Assembly: GCA_016712225.1 (NCBI GenBank) | Contig: JADJRL010000003.1 | Coordinates: 2,183,501 to 2,247,500 of the forward strand | From: Candidatus Defluviibacterium haderslevense | GTDB lineage: Bacteria; Bacteroidota; Bacteroidia; Chitinophagales; Saprospiraceae | Direction: 5' to 3' | Length of the DNA: 64,000 bases | In this document: positions 1 to 11,100 of the stretch, in pieces | Layout of the letters: each line of letters begins with the position of its first letter | Position numbering within the stretch: position 1 is the stretch's first letter | Made by a program: the position numbers and the translations under genes | Notes under the pieces: generated by a model | The model's input: the letters and a program-made list of their open reading frames with translations, nothing else | What the model was told of the DNA's origin: nothing | Database searches by the model: none

Positions 1-1785
1 AAATGTGGATTAGCAAATGGGTTTGCAATTGCCAATGTAACTGGGGGCGCATCACCTTATACTTTTATCTGGTCTAATGGGGCTACAACTCAAACAATTA
101 GTAACCTAACATCAGGAAATTATAATGTTACAGTAACCGATTCAAAAGGGTGTACGGGAACCGCAACTACAAGCATTAATAATACTAATGGTCCATCGAT
201 AAATGCCGGTGCTGATCAATCGGGATGTATTGGCAGTACATTTAATTTAAATTCAGTTGCGACAGGAGGAACTCCTACTTATGCATATACATGGGATAAT
301 GGGCTTGGCAATGGACAAAATAAAACTGTATCGCCAAATGTAACAACAACTTATTCAGTCACAGTAACTGATGTAAATGGATGTACAGCAAAAGATCAAG
401 TTAAGATTATAATTTATCCTAATCCAAGTGTGAGTATTAATAAAGTAGATGCCAAGTGTGGATTAGCCAATGGTTCTGCAACAGCTAATCCTGTTAATGG
501 TACTTCACCATATTCATATCTTTGGTCTAACGGTGCTACAATCCAATCCATCAATAATTTATCATCAGGTAATTATTTTGTTACGGTTACGGATTCAAAA
601 GGATGTACAGCGACTGCAACTACTTCAATCAGTAACATAAATGGTCCAACTGTAAATGCTGGAATCGATCAAACAGGATGTCTTGGATCAACCTTTGATT
701 TAAATTCAATTGCAACTGGAGGAACTCCAGCCTATTCATATGCTTGGAATAATGGATTAGGTAGTGGCCCAAACAAAACAGTAACACCTATCGCTTCTAC
801 AACCTATACAGTTACCGTTACCGATGCAAATGGTTGTACGGCCACAGATCAAGTTAAAATTATTCTCAACCCAACTCCAAGTGTATCCATTAATAAAACG
901 GATTCAAAATGTAATCTTGCAAATGGGTCAGCCACAGCTTCAACATCTGGAGGAACAGCACCGTATACTTATGCTTGGACAAATGGAGCTAGTACCCAAA
1001 CCATTAATAATTTAAATGCCGGTATTTATGTAGTTACAGTAACTGATTCAAAAGGATGTACTGGAACAGCAACCACTACCATTGGAAATACAAATGGGCC
1101 ATCAGTTAATGCAGGCATCGATCAATCAGGATGTTTGGGTTCAACATTTAATTTAAGTGCTTTAGCTACAGGAGGAACTCCAACTTATACCTATGAATGG
1201 AATAATGGACTTGGCTATGGCTCAAATAAATCAGTAACACCAATTGCATCTACTACTTATACTGTTACTGTTACAGATGTCAATGGTTGTACGGCTACTG
1301 ATCAAATCAAAATTATTATCTATCCGAATCCAAGTGTTACAATAAATAAAACAGATGCAAAATGCGGACTTGCAAATGGCTCCGCATTAGCCAATGCAAC
1401 TGGAGGAACAGCTTCATATACATATATATGGTCCAATGGTTCAACAACTCAAATGATTAGTAATTTATCTTCAGGAACTTATAATGTTACTGTTACAGAT
1501 TCTAAGGGTTGTACTGCTACAGCAATGAGTACGATTAATAAAATAAATGGTCCATCAGTAGATGCTGGAATTGATCAGGAAATTTGCAGTGGCAACAATG
1601 CAACCATAAGTGCAATTGCAACTGGGGGAACCGCGAATTACAGTTATATGTGGGATAATGGTTTGGGATCAGGTCAATCGAAATTAGTTAGCCCAACCAC
1701 TACAACGACATATACAGTCACAGTAACAGATGCTAATTCATGTACTGCAACAGATAAAGTTAAAATTAGTGTTATAGATTGTAGT
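1..1785 (+). repeat. Four in-gene 453-bp composite repeats
   Basis: The phrase encoding K-C-(G/N)-L-A-N-G recurs at bases 1, 454, 907 and 1360, a spacing of exactly 453 bp each time. The copies keep their length but differ widely at synonymous sites. This contrasts with the homogenised arrays in the gene at 8130. Confidence 0.9.
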
Positions 1786-4470
1786 CCAAAAATTACCCAC
1801 GAAAAAAATCTAGTTTCTGTAACAAATATTGGATTAAACACCTACACTGTTGTGTATAGTATTTTGGTTAAAAATATAGGATATCAAGGTGCATATGACC
1901 TTAAAGATAATGCTTTGTTTGATGATGATATTGCTACAACGAGTGCATCATTTACAACAAACGCACCAGGTAATTTTGGAGGAGCTTTAAATGGCAATGG
2001 ACCTTGGATATTGGCGGATGATCAAGTCATAAATGCTAATGCAAGTCACTTATATACATTGACTTTTAATGTGAAAATTGATTTAAGTTTAACTTCAACT
2101 GGAAACAATATCTATTATCAATGTGGAAAGGCATTAAATAATAAACCATCAGCTTATGAAGCATTGTTTAATGAATCTCAATTAGATTATAATAATGATG
2201 GAAGAGTTGATGAACGGGATACAGCATGCGCTGATCTACCATATATTGTTCATGAAAAAATTCTGGTTAATCAAGTACAGACAGGAAGTCGAAGTTTTGA
2301 AGTAACATACAATATCATTGTAAAGAATTTGGGAGGAGCGAGTGATAAATATACACTAACTGATCGTCCGGAATTTGATAATGATATTATTATTACTAGT
2401 GCCAATTATTCTAGCAATGCAATGGGCAATGGCGCTAATCCTGGTCCATTAAATTTGGTTGGCTTAGGTCCATGGACATTGGCAAATAATCAGGTAATAT
2501 CGGGCGGAGGAGTGCAGACATATACCTTACGAGTTAATGTTTCGATTAATCTTGAAGATGGTGTTGGTGATAACAAATACAGCCGTTGTGGAAAACAAAA
2601 TACAACATATCCTATACCAGGTGAAGGCTTATTTAATGAATCCAGATTAGATATTAAGAGTGATGGAAGTATTGACCAACGTGATACAGCTTGTGGAGAT
2701 GTTCCTTATGTCGTTCATCAAAAATCATTATTTGGTGGCGTTACCGATCTTGGAAATGGAAATTATCGTGTGGAATATAAAATTGATGTACGAAATATTG
2801 GTGGTAGAAGAGGGACTTATGATTTAGATGATGCACCAGCATTTGATGACGATATCATTATATTAAATGCAAGTTATTCTTTTGCTTCAACAGTATTTGG
2901 AGTTTTTTATAATACATTAAATGGTAGTGGACCATGGGCTTTAGCTCGTAATCAAAATATAGATGTTGGTGATAATCAGTTTTATGTTATTTCTATAAAC
3001 GTGAAATTGGATTTGTCCAATCAAGGTCCGGGAAATCATAATTTAAGTGATTGTGGAGACAGATTGGGAATACCATCTGCCGGTGAAGCCTTATTTAATA
3101 AATCTTTGTTATCTTACAACAACATATTGGTTGAATGTGATACAGCATGTACTTCAATTCCTGTCTGCAGTATGATTTCAGGAAGAGTGTTCTTTGATGT
3201 TAATGCCAACGGTATATTTGATTATAATGAAAATGGAATCAATGGTTTAGAAGTGTATCTTGTTGATGCAACGACTGGAAAAATAATCAGTAAAGTATTG
3301 ACTGCCGTTAATCCAGCTACTCCTTCTGATGATGGTTTTTATATGTTCTCCTGTATAAAACCAGGCACGTATTATATCCAATTTGAACGACCAGGATTTT
3401 TAGCATCTTCAGTTGTATTTCAGGGAGGAAACACAGATAAGGATTCTGATATAGGTCATGAAAATGGAATCAATACAACAAGAATGTTCCTCTTAACAGG
3501 CGGAGAAAAGTATTTAAATGTTGGTGCTGGATTCCAAAACAAAGCAACTGTTGGAGATTATATTTGGTTGGATAGAAATTATAACGGACTGCAAGATGCT
3601 GGCGAAGAACCAGTGGCTGGTGTCCAAATTAAAGCCTACTGTAAAACTACTGGAAACATGGTGAGCGAAGCTGTTTCAGCAAATGACGGACATTATATGT
3701 TGGACGGAATTGGTCAAGGTGATTATTATGTAAAATTCATACCTCCATCTAATTTAAGTTTTACCTATGCACACAGTGGAGTAGATCCGGTTGATAATGA
3801 TGTAGATGGATCAAATGGTTATGGGACAACAAGAGTCTATAGAATCAAAACTGGAGATGCTATGCCAACCATTGATGCTGGTTTGGTTTATCAAGTGTTG
3901 CCTTTAGAATGGTTAGGATTCGATGGTCAATGGAATGGAAAATACACTGAATTAAATTGGCAAACAGGAGTTGAAATTAATAATGACCATTTTGAAATTG
4001 AAAGACGTCACGAAACTGAATCCGGTTTCACAATGATTGGACAATTAAAATCCAATCCGAATACTGCAGTTTCAGAACAAAATTATAATTATAACGATGT
4101 AAACGTAAATCAATCAGGAATCTACTACTATAGGTTGAAGCAGATAGATAAAGATGGAACATACACATACAGTAAAATAATTTCTATTCGAATCCATCAA
4201 AAATCAGAAATGGATATAACTATTTATCCAAATCCAGCGGATGACTTTTTGAAAGTTAATATAACATTAGGTGATGAAACAGATTTAGAAGTGCGAGTAT
4301 TTGATCAATCTGGAAAAAATGTATTAACCAATCCATTTGGTGGTTATAGAAAAGCTGGAAATTATAAAGAAATAATAAATACTAGTTATTTACCTTCCGG
4401 TCAATATAATATACAAATCATTTCTAAAAATTCAATCTTAAATAAAACATTTACAGTTAATCGAAATTAA
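1..4470 (+). CDS. SprB-like repeat surface protein with T9SS tail, 5' end outside window
   Basis: The reading frame is open from base 1, so the start and signal peptide lie upstream. Numbering from base 1, residues 1-595 are four composite units of exactly 151 aa. Each pairs an SprB-like module (LWSNGATTQ, VTVTDSKGCT) with a PKD/Ig-like module (TYTVTVTDANGCTATDQ). Residues 597-1056 are three copies of a ~153-aa beta domain that starts with a V/THEK or VHQK motif and ends in DTAC. Two SdrD B-like domains follow (about 1057-1297; FFDVNANGIFD, WLDRNYNGLQD, likely calcium-binding loops). Then come a beta domain (LPLEWLGF, about 1300-1400) and a T9SS sorting tail from about 1404 (ITIYPNPADDFLKV). 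I infer an exported cell-surface adhesin of the gliding/attachment type. The C-terminal architecture matches the giant protein downstream, so the two are paralogues. The binding partner is unknown. Confidence 0.9.
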   Translation, partial: KCGLANGFAIANVTGGASPYTFIWSNGATTQTISNLTSGNYNVTVTDSKGCTGTATTSINNTNGPSINAGADQSGCIGSTFNLNSVATGGTPTYAYTWDNGLGNGQNKTVSPNVTTTYSVTVTDVNGCTAKDQVKIIIYPNPSVSINKVDAKCGLANGSATANPVNGTSPYSYLWSNGATIQSINNLSSGNYFVTVTDSKGCTATATTSISNINGPTVNAGIDQTGCLGSTFDLNSIATGGTPAYSYAWNNGLGSGPNKTVTPIASTTYTVTVTDANGCTATDQVKIILNPTPSVSINKTDSKCNLANGSATASTSGGTAPYTYAWTNGASTQTINNLNAGIYVVTVTDSKGCTGTATTTIGNTNGPSVNAGIDQSGCLGSTFNLSALATGGTPTYTYEWNNGLGYGSNKSVTPIASTTYTVTVTDVNGCTATDQIKIIIYPNPSVTINKTDAKCGLANGSALANATGGTASYTYIWSNGSTTQMISNLSSGTYNVTVTDSKGCTATAMSTINKINGPSVDAGIDQEICSGNNATISAIATGGTANYSYMWDNGLGSGQSKLVSPTTTTTYTVTVTDANSCTATDKVKISVIDCSPKITHEKNLVSVTNIGLNTYTVVYSILVKNIGYQGAYDLKDNALFDDDIATTSASFTTNAPGNFGGALNGNGPWILADDQVINANASHLYTLTFNVKIDLSLTSTGNNIYYQCGKALNNKPSAYEALFNESQLDYNNDGRVDERDTACADLPYIVHEKILVNQVQTGSRSFEVTYNIIVKNLGGASDKYTLTDRPEFDNDIIITSANYSSNAMGNGANPGPLNLVGLGPWTLANNQVISGGGVQTYTLRVNVSINLEDGVGDNKYSRCGKQNTTYPIPGEGLFNESRLDIKSDGSIDQRDTACGDVPYVVHQKSLFGGVTDLGNGNYRVEYKIDVRNIGGRRGTYDLDDAPAFDDDIIILNASYSFASTVFGVFYNTLNGSGPWALARNQNIDVGDNQFYVISINVKLDLSNQGPGNHNLSDCGDRLGIPSAGEALFNKSLLSYNNILVECDTACTSIPVCSMISGRVFFDVNANGIFDYNENGINGLEVYLVDATTGKIISKVLTAVNPATPSDDGFYMFSCIKPGTYYIQFERPGFLASSVVFQGGNTDKDSDIGHENGINTTRMFLLTGGEKYLNVGAGFQNKATVGDYIWLDRNYNGLQDAGEEPVAGVQIKAYCKTTGNMVSEAVSANDGHYMLDGIGQGDYYVKFIPPSNLSFTYAHSGVDPVDNDVDGSNGYGTTRVYRIKTGDAMPTIDAGLVYQVLPLEWLGFDGQWNGKYTELNWQTGVEINNDHFEIERRHETESGFTMIGQLKSNPNTAVSEQNYNYNDVNVNQSGIYYYRLKQIDKDGTYTYSKIISIRIHQKSEMDITIYPNPADDFLKVNITLGDETDLEVRVFDQSGKNVLTNPFGGYRKAGNYKEIINTSYLPSGQYNIQIISKNSILNKTFTVNRN

Positions 4471-4488
4471 TCCAATGAATATAATCAA

Positions 4489-4524
4489 AAGGCTTGTCTT
4501 GTAATTCAGGGCAAGCCTTTTTTT
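4489..4524 (+). terminator. Rho-independent terminator
   Basis: An 8-bp perfect stem (AAGGCTTG at 4489-4496, CAAGCCTT at 4512-4519) runs into a T tract ending at 4524, 18 bp after the stop codon of the preceding adhesin gene. Confidence 0.85.
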
Positions 4525-4769
4525 ATTGAAAGCAAGGCCTGATAAATATCCATTAATCGTATAAGATGTAGTTTTGATTTTTTTCGAACAGGTAAAAAAC
4601 GTGTAATGTTTCAAAGTAAATTTTAAATCCCCAAATCAATAGATATTTTTTAAAATTAAGATTATAGATATATTTAGGAAAGCGTAAGACTAATTACCTA
4701 ATCTCTTATATCTAAAGAGCATAATGTAAACTTGAAAATTGATATTATGAAAGTTTAAATATTTTAATT

Positions 4770-4777
4770 TATATTTG
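4770..4777 (+). promoter_or_regulatory. Possible Bacteroidota -7 element (TATATTTG)
   Basis: TATATTTG fits the TAnnTTTG consensus and lies 18 bp before the ATG at 4796. No good -33 TTG is found at the expected spacing, so this is only a weak candidate. Confidence 0.35.
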
Positions 4778-4795
4778 TAAAATCAATTGACTTAA

Positions 4796-7606
4796 ATGAA
4801 ACAGTTACTTTTGCTTTTTTTATTGGTATGTAATGATGCAAATAGCCAAATACAATTTAATTCATCAAGACCAAATCCTATAGATAGCCCTATTGAAAAC
4901 GGTTTGTCAATGGGCATAGCAGATATTAATGGTGATTTGTTTGATGATATTATTGCTTTCGATCAGGGTAAAGATTTATGGATTGGATATCAGACAGACA
5001 CCAAAAGATGGATTTGGAAAAGTTTAGGCAGAGTACTAACCCAACCGAGTTGGTCTTTGTGCGTTGGTGACATGGATCGAAATGGTCTAAATGATATTAT
5101 CATTGGTGGAGATTATGAGGGCATCATCATCTTTTATCAAGAAAATTCGGGTTTTACAAAAAGCGTCGTTCCTGAATCTATATTTTTTACTCAGGGTAGT
5201 ACGCTTTCAGATTTAAATAATGATGGATACCTTGATATCATTATTTGTGATGATAATGCTAAACCAAGAATATTTAAAAATCAAATGAGCAGGGTGTTTG
5301 TAAGGGATACAAGTCTAATAGATTTTTCAATTAATCCTGTGTTAGATGAAGCTGGCAACTATAGTGTTGCCATTATCGATATAGACGGTGATAATGATCA
5401 AGATGTTTATTTATCTAAATGCAGAGGAATAGCAACTGATCCAAAGGATCTAAGACGCGTTAACAGGTTGTATATTAATCAAGATGGAAATTTTATTGAG
5501 AATGCCAAGGAATTTAATTTGGATGATGGAAGTCAAAGTTGGACAACAGATTTTGGGGATATAGATAATGATGGTGATCTGGATGCAATAATATTAAATC
5601 ATGGATCTTCAAGTTTTTTGATGGAAAATATCGGCAACAAAAAATTTGTAAATATCAATGGTTCATCAGGTTTTGAAATCGGTGGAACACCTATACAAGC
5701 ACTATTTAGAGATTTTGATAATGATAGTGATCTGGATATTTTGATATCAGGATCTGAAGCGATTATTTTCGAAAATTTGGGAAATAATAAATTTATAAAA
5801 AAGAATCAATTATTTGGTGAAATTGGTTTTGCATCATTTGCAGTTGGAGATCTTAATAGTGATGGATTTCTTGATATTTATTCAGCTTATCCTGAATTGT
5901 TGAATGACCCAAGAGTTACTTCAAATACATTGTGGTTAAATAATCAAAATCAAAATCATTATATTGATTTAGTGCTCAAAGGAGAACAATCTAATCCAAA
6001 TGCCATTGGGGCAAAAGCATGGATATTTGTTAAAGATAAACTACAAATGCGACAATTATCTGCAGGAGAAAGTTATGGTATTCAGAATTCACACAGCTTA
6101 CACTTTGGTTTGTCCAATGACACTTTGATTGATAGTTTGATCATCCAATGGCCTAATGGAAAAAGAAGTTTGTTTCAGAGTCTTAATGCTGATCATAGAT
6201 ATCTGGTTACAGAAAACAATTGTATAAAACTTCAAAATAAAATTTCAATTATTGGAACAACTCAATTTTGCAATGGTGATTCTGTGATACTATCGAGTGA
6301 GCCTAATTTAAAAAATGTAGTTTGGAATGACAACAATACTGATTCGATAAGAACCTTAACAAGTGATCAGTTTTTATTTTATAAAGCTAATGATGATGAT
6401 GGTTGCCCTGTAATCAGTGAAAGTGTTTCAATAGAAGTAAATCCTGTAGAACATCCAAAATTGAATATCAATGGAGAAAAGGCTTTTTGTGGAATACAGC
6501 AAATTGAGTTAAAAGTCAATGGATTTAAAGAATTAACCTGGTCTACCCTTGAAACTACCCCAAACATAATCGTAAATAACAGTGGTTTATATTTTGCTAA
6601 AGTTTCTGGATTATGTCAATTTTTTTATACAGATACACTTGATTTTAAGCAATTATTGAATCCTTCTAAACCGAATATTTCAGAGTTTAAATTGAGTAAA
6701 CCAGATGTAGTGAATTTATCTGCTATGGGGGACCATATTAGATGGTATTTACATCAAAATGATATTAATCCGTTTTATGATGGTAATGCATTCATAACAG
6801 ATACGATTCGTCATGATACTTCTTTTTGGGTTGAATCCAATTCCATTCATATTTTCAAATCAATTTATGGGGGTGAAATATATCCTAAATTTAATGACAT
6901 CGAAAAATATCATTCAGACGATATCAATGCAAAAATTTCTTTTGATGTTTTTGAACCATGTATTTTAAATTCTATAACTGTTTTTTCAGATATTAAAGGA
7001 TTAAGGGAATTTCAATTAATAAATGACCAAGGAAAAGTAATAGATTCTGTTCAAATTAATATTACCAGTTATGAAAGTCAAATTCCATTATTTTTTAATT
7101 TGGTCAAGGGTAGTTATTCAATTTCAACTAATCCTGTGATCAATCATATTAATCTCGGAGGTGAAAGTCCAAAATTAGTTAGTAGCAATAAAGAAGTGTT
7201 ATATCCATACAATATTTCAAAATTTCTAAGAATTAGTGGATCTTCAAGAGGTATTAATGCCTATGATTATTTTTTTAATTGGGAGATACGAGAACCGGAT
7301 TTAATATGTTCCAGCGAGCGAATAGAAGCTAAAATTTCATTTGTTACACAGACCTCAGAATTAATTAACAATGATCTGATTTATATTTATCCAAACCCTT
7401 CAAAATCGGATGTGTTATCTATACATTCTGCTTTGACTTCACCAGGAAAAATGGCAGTTTATAATTTAGACGGTAAATTAATCAGCACAACTAATATTGA
7501 TCATAACAAGATCAATATCGATGTATCCAATATCCAAACAGGTATCTATAATATTAAAATAACCCAAGGTGGACAATCTTGGTTCATAAAATGGGTCAAG
7601 TTGTAA
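4796..7606 (+). CDS. FG-GAP/VCBS repeat and ASPIC-UnbV domain protein with T9SS tail
   Basis: The 936-aa product begins with a signal peptide (MKQLLLLFLLVCNDANSQ). Residues about 35-375 hold several FG-GAP/VCBS-type blades with calcium-loop-like motifs (DINGDLFDD, DLNNDGYLD, DIDNDGDLD, DLNSDGFLD), which should form a beta-propeller. Residues about 382-474 match the ASPIC/UnbV domain of CRTAC1-like proteins (GAKAWIFV, RQLSAGESYGIQNS, LHFGL, IQWPNGK). Ig-like and unassigned beta-rich stretches follow, then a T9SS sorting tail from about residue 862 (IYIYPNPSKSDVLSI). It is predicted to be exported and displayed or released at the cell surface. Proteins of this type are often binding or adhesion proteins; the ligand is unknown. 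It has its own upstream terminator and no gene close enough to be an obvious operon partner. Confidence 0.85.
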   Translation: MKQLLLLFLLVCNDANSQIQFNSSRPNPIDSPIENGLSMGIADINGDLFDDIIAFDQGKDLWIGYQTDTKRWIWKSLGRVLTQPSWSLCVGDMDRNGLNDIIIGGDYEGIIIFYQENSGFTKSVVPESIFFTQGSTLSDLNNDGYLDIIICDDNAKPRIFKNQMSRVFVRDTSLIDFSINPVLDEAGNYSVAIIDIDGDNDQDVYLSKCRGIATDPKDLRRVNRLYINQDGNFIENAKEFNLDDGSQSWTTDFGDIDNDGDLDAIILNHGSSSFLMENIGNKKFVNINGSSGFEIGGTPIQALFRDFDNDSDLDILISGSEAIIFENLGNNKFIKKNQLFGEIGFASFAVGDLNSDGFLDIYSAYPELLNDPRVTSNTLWLNNQNQNHYIDLVLKGEQSNPNAIGAKAWIFVKDKLQMRQLSAGESYGIQNSHSLHFGLSNDTLIDSLIIQWPNGKRSLFQSLNADHRYLVTENNCIKLQNKISIIGTTQFCNGDSVILSSEPNLKNVVWNDNNTDSIRTLTSDQFLFYKANDDDGCPVISESVSIEVNPVEHPKLNINGEKAFCGIQQIELKVNGFKELTWSTLETTPNIIVNNSGLYFAKVSGLCQFFYTDTLDFKQLLNPSKPNISEFKLSKPDVVNLSAMGDHIRWYLHQNDINPFYDGNAFITDTIRHDTSFWVESNSIHIFKSIYGGEIYPKFNDIEKYHSDDINAKISFDVFEPCILNSITVFSDIKGLREFQLINDQGKVIDSVQINITSYESQIPLFFNLVKGSYSISTNPVINHINLGGESPKLVSSNKEVLYPYNISKFLRISGSSRGINAYDYFFNWEIREPDLICSSERIEAKISFVTQTSELINNDLIYIYPNPSKSDVLSIHSALTSPGKMAVYNLDGKLISTTNIDHNKINIDVSNIQTGIYNIKITQGGQSWFIKWVKL

Positions 7607-8129
7607 AATAAATTGAAATCGATTTTAAGTATTTTATTATGTGATAGATGATGAATAATTTGTAATTATTAATTGATGCAATCTATAAATTAATAATAAG
7701 AATTTATTTTAATTTTGAAAATATCATAAGCATTAAATTCATACAATTCAATCTGCTGTATTTTAAATTTTGAGGGCATTAGCGTAAATCTAAACTTCTG
7801 ATCCAATAAAGACCTAACTACTTACCATAATAAATTAGGAAATAATTGAAAGTGCCCCAAAACTTGGTTTAATCTTCCAAAAGTGTCAATGTTTCTTTTA
7901 ATCCCTTTTTAATAGGGGTATAGCTCTAAAGTATTGTCTTAGTTGTGTAAATAGCTCCCATTGGATTAGGGAAGACGGCTTTGCTATTTGTTAAAATGGT
8001 AGCTATTTTACTGATTATGAATTAATTAGCGATTGATTTATTGATTACAAAATAGATCATTAGTTGGCTTTTATAAAACTTAAGTTCAATATGCATATGT
8101 CCAATCTAAATGTCTCCAAATGTTTCAGA
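7607..8129. other. Intergenic/leader region before the giant gene, 523 bp
   Basis: No supportable gene. A TAATTTTG at 7710-7717 fits the -7 consensus but lacks a -33 partner. An imperfect inverted repeat at 7947-8011 may form a hairpin in the leader. The frame of the giant gene is open from a TTG at 8064, but that part lacks protein-like features. Confidence 0.5.
7947..8011 (+). repeat. Imperfect inverted repeat in the giant-gene leader
   Basis: GTAAATAGCTCCC (7947-7959) is nearly complementary to GGTAGCTATTTTAC (7998-8011), with a loop of about 38 nt. It ends about 120 bp before the chosen start, so it may be an mRNA leader hairpin or a regulator site. Confidence 0.35.
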
Positions 8130-11100
8130 ATGTTTAAGAATCGAAATGGCATTCTTGTATTCGTTTTTCTAAGCATGTGGTTATTTGGTTTTTCACAAAA
8201 TCTGGATAAAGTACCTCCAAGTCCAAATAAGAAAATATTAAATTCTGAAATCTCTCTGGAAAGAATCGTTTTTAAACCAGAAGGCATAGTGGATATCAAC
8301 CCAAGTGAAGCTAAATTGGCGCTTTTAGGTACATGCCCTTGTGCAAATAATATTATTATTAATGGTGATTTTGAAGTCAATGTAAGTGGATGGAATTTTT
8401 TTAATGGTAATTTTTATCGTAACACGGCTTTTCCTCAATGTGCTACAATTGGTCACGGTGAATTTGCATATAACGGTATTCCTCCAGCCTATGGAGGTTT
8501 CAATCAAACCATTACAACAATTTCTGGAGGGTCCTCTTTTACATTTAAAACATATGGTGGTGTGCATGTTAATACTTTTGATGCCACAGTGGGTTTATTA
8601 TTTTATGATGTTAATAATGTTTTTATTAGTCAATTAACTCAACAGGTGGATGCTATTTTACCAAATATGGCATTGTACACAATAAATGGAATAGTCCCAA
8701 CAAATGCCACAAAAGTTGTTATTCAAGGGCTAACAAACGGAAACTTTTTAAAAGTGGATGAAATGTGCTTACAAGTAACAGCTTGTAATCCAGATAATGC
8801 CAATGCTCCTCCTTTTTGTACGCCAACTCCCGCAGCTTGTACGGGTAATACCTTTAAATGGTCACAAATCATAGATGCAATAAATGGTAACCCTTCAGCA
8901 GTAAGATTATTTTGTGGGGGAACGCTATCCTATTTAATTCCGGGTCCCTATCCACCGGCATTCAGTGGACCTGTTTCTGTTGCAATTCCGGATGCTGTTG
9001 GCTGGGATGGATATATAGGAAGGGATGTTGTTACTCAACCCAACGAAAGATGGAGGTTGGTTTTTAAGAAAAGTGGTTCAGTAGTATATTCATCAAATTA
9101 CACAAATGATGTTCCTGATTTTAAAAGTCAAGCCTATTGGAGAGGTTCATTAGGAACCGGATTTTTACCTAATGGTGCAGATCAAATATTTATCGAACAC
9201 TGGTCAGTGGGTAATGATGCTTCTTGTGCAAATGGCCCTAATTCAGTAGTGCCATCAAGTGTTTGTATTTCTTATTCTTTATGCAGTATGACCTCTGCAT
9301 TGTTGAATGCATCCAACGGTACATCCACAACGCTTTGCAATGGTACTTCAGTTACATTAACTGCTTCTTCTGTAAATGGGGCCTTACCTATAAGCTATTT
9401 ATGGAGTAATGGGTTGGGTACAGGGTCAACTAAAACTGTATCACCTTCAATAACAACAACTTATACGATTACAGCTACGGATGCAAATAATTGCACAGCA
9501 ACTGCTTCTCATACTGTAACAGTAAATCCAAAACCTGTCGTAACCATCACGGGAAACCAAATTATTTGTAATGGGTCTAATACAACTTTTACAGCGAATC
9601 CATCTGGAGGAACGACTCCATATAGTTACTTATGGAGTAATGGTTCCACATCGGCTGCAATTGCAATCAGTACAGCCGGTACCTATTCTGTAACTGTCAC
9701 AGACTCTAAAGGATGTACAGCTACTGCTAGTAGGATTTTAACGGTTAATGCTAAACCAGTGGTCAAGATTGATGGAAATAATATTATTTGTGCGGGTGGG
9801 TCAACTGTATTCACCGCGAGTCCTAGTAATGGAACAACACCCTACACTTATTTATGGAGCAACTCAGCTACTACTCAAAGTATTACAATTACTACAGCAG
9901 GAAACTATATAGTTACCGTTACTGATGCTAATGGATGCACTGGTACATCATCACGAACATTAACAGTAAAACCTAAACCCACAGTTACAATAACTGGAAA
10001 TAATAATCCTTGTGCGGGCCAGCCCACAACTTTTACAGCAAACCCTTCAGGGGGTACAGCACCTTATACTTATTTATGGAGTACTGGAGCAACTACTCAA
10101 ATGATAACGGTAAGCACATTAGGCACTTATACCGTAACAGTTACGGATTTTAACGGGTGTACTGGTAGCGCTTCTGTCACATTAACTCAAAAACCAAAAC
10201 CTCTAGCTAAAATTGATGGACTCACAAATGTTTGTCAGGGTAGCACTGTTACATTTACTGCATATGCTTCTTCAGGAACACCACCATACACTTATTTGTG
10301 GAGTACTGGTGCCACAACAGATTTTATTGTAATTGGAACAGCTGGAACTTATTCTGTTACTGTAACCGATTTAAATGGATGTACAGGTACCGCTTCTCGT
10401 ACTTTAACCGTGAACCCAATACCGTCTACCACAATATCTGGTACTAATATTATTTGTAGTGGAAACAGTACAGTCTTTACTGCAAATCCAAGTGGTGGAA
10501 CTCCTGGTTATACGTATTTATGGAGTAATTCAGCAACAACTCAAAGTACAACAGTTTCAACAACTGGAACCTATTTTGTAACAGTTACTGATACTAAAGG
10601 ATGTACAGCAACAGCCAGCAGGGCATTGACGGTGAACCCTTCACCATCCGTAATAATCAATGGAACTACTACATTTTGTGAAGGCAACACGAGTCAACTT
10701 ACCACCGCGGTTAGTGGTGGTACACCAGGATATACCTATTTGTGGAGTACAGGTTCAACTTCAACATTTATAACTGTTAGCACATCAGGAACCTATTCTG
10801 TAACGGTAACAGATACCAAAGGGTGTACAGCATCAGCTTCTAAAACTGTAACGGTAAACCCTAAACCAACGGTACAAATAGTTGGAAATCAAATTATTTG
10901 TTTAGGTAGTTCATCAGTTTTTACTGCAAATCCAAGTGGGGGTACAAGCCCGTATACATATTTATGGAGTAATTCCGCTACAACACAAAGTATTACTATC
11001 AATACAGCCGGAACATATGTTGTTACAGTTACGGATTCTAAAGGATGTACAGCTACAGCTTCAAGAGTTTTAACTGTAAATCCTAAACCTACAGTGACTA

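Larger units (their letters stand above)
4471..4795. other. Intergenic region, 325 bp
   Basis: Apart from the terminator at 4489-4524 and a possible -7 element at 4770-4777, this is AT-rich sequence with no supportable gene on either strand. Confidence 0.6.

Noticed and set aside
8064..8129. Upstream in-frame starts (TTG 8064, ATG 8091, ATG 8097) for the giant adhesin
   Set aside because: They add 11-22 residues before a typical signal peptide; ATG 8130 gives a normal T9SS-type N terminus.
8060..8637. Open frames on both strands over the start of the giant gene
   Set aside because: They overlap a strongly supported signal peptide and domain in the main frame and have no domain or start context of their own.
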